Shown here: positions 63,985 to 64,000 of the stretch, one piece after another
Layout of the letters: the number at the start of each line of letters is the position of its first letter
Position numbering within the stretch: the first letter of the stretch is position 1
Source of the DNA: Clostridia bacterium
Lineage (GTDB): Bacteria; Bacillota; Clostridia; Acetivibrionales; DSM-2933
Direction: 5' to 3'
NCBI GenBank assembly: GCA_026418275.1
Contig: JAOABQ010000074.1
Coordinates: forward strand, 62,001 to 126,000
DNA length: 64,000 nucleotides
Position numbers and translations under genes: made by a program
Notes under the pieces: generated by a model
Databases searched by the model: none
Told to the model about the DNA's origin: nothing
The model's input: only the letters and a program-made list of their open reading frames with translations

Positions 63985-64000
63985 GGAAAATAAAGGAATT

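Overview
The window is low-GC Gram-positive DNA, most consistent with an anaerobic clostridium of the cellulolytic Acetivibrio/Ruminiclostridium type. Evidence: the housekeeping order priA-def-fmt-DUF116-Zn peptidase-rsmB-rlmN-PP2C-PrkC-rsgA-rpe-thiN, strong AGGAGG-type ribosome sites, many GTG/TTG starts, an SLH surface protein and a dockerin plus CBM6 extracellular protein. No rRNA, tRNA, CRISPR array, insertion sequence or prophage is visible.

Layout. 1-6.8 kb: an exported papain-type peptidase cut by the window edge, an orphan protein, a small ACT-like protein, a degenerate Mur-ligase-like protein, a two-OB SSB-like protein and a small P-loop ATPase. 7-20.4 kb: a dense run for replication restart, translation start, rRNA modification, Ser/Thr phospho-signalling, ribosome assembly, pentose phosphate and thiamine. 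20.9-31.8 kb: a chemosensory cluster (CheY, CheA, two MCPs around CheW, CheR, CheB, a second receiver) with no flagellar genes. 31.8-33.9 kb: a ~160-nt structured RNA followed by an SLH/Fn3-like surface protein; then rqcH on the opposite strand.

35.9-42.8 kb is the RNA-centred part: a macrodomain protein overlapping KptA (RNA 2'-phosphotransferase), a VanW protein, a 44-aa orphan peptide unit with its own promoter and terminator, an RNase H-like YkuK protein, and a Ro60/TROVE protein. A strong promoter and two look-alike long hairpins precede the TROVE gene and are good candidates for Y RNAs. 43.3-45.9 kb encodes the dockerin/CBM6 protein. 46.4-52.1 kb holds a 981-aa receiver/Hpt/CheA-type kinase/CheX-like fusion, a receiver-STAS-like protein and an atypical cytoplasmic subtilase. 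recD2 follows.

54.5-56.6 kb (minus strand) pairs a membrane protein ending in a Gly/Cys repeat tail with a SPASM-type radical SAM enzyme, a likely peptide-modification system. 57-64 kb carries a VanX-like dipeptidase, a SprA-like metalloprotease, a tandem glycine riboswitch in front of serA, a nucleoid-associated protein with a probable AUU start, an SRAP (HMCES/YedK) protein and several very small genes.

Two families of short dispersed intergenic repeats run through the window: a ~105-bp foldback element with ~35-nt inverted ends (five copies) and a ~92-nt structured element (two copies).
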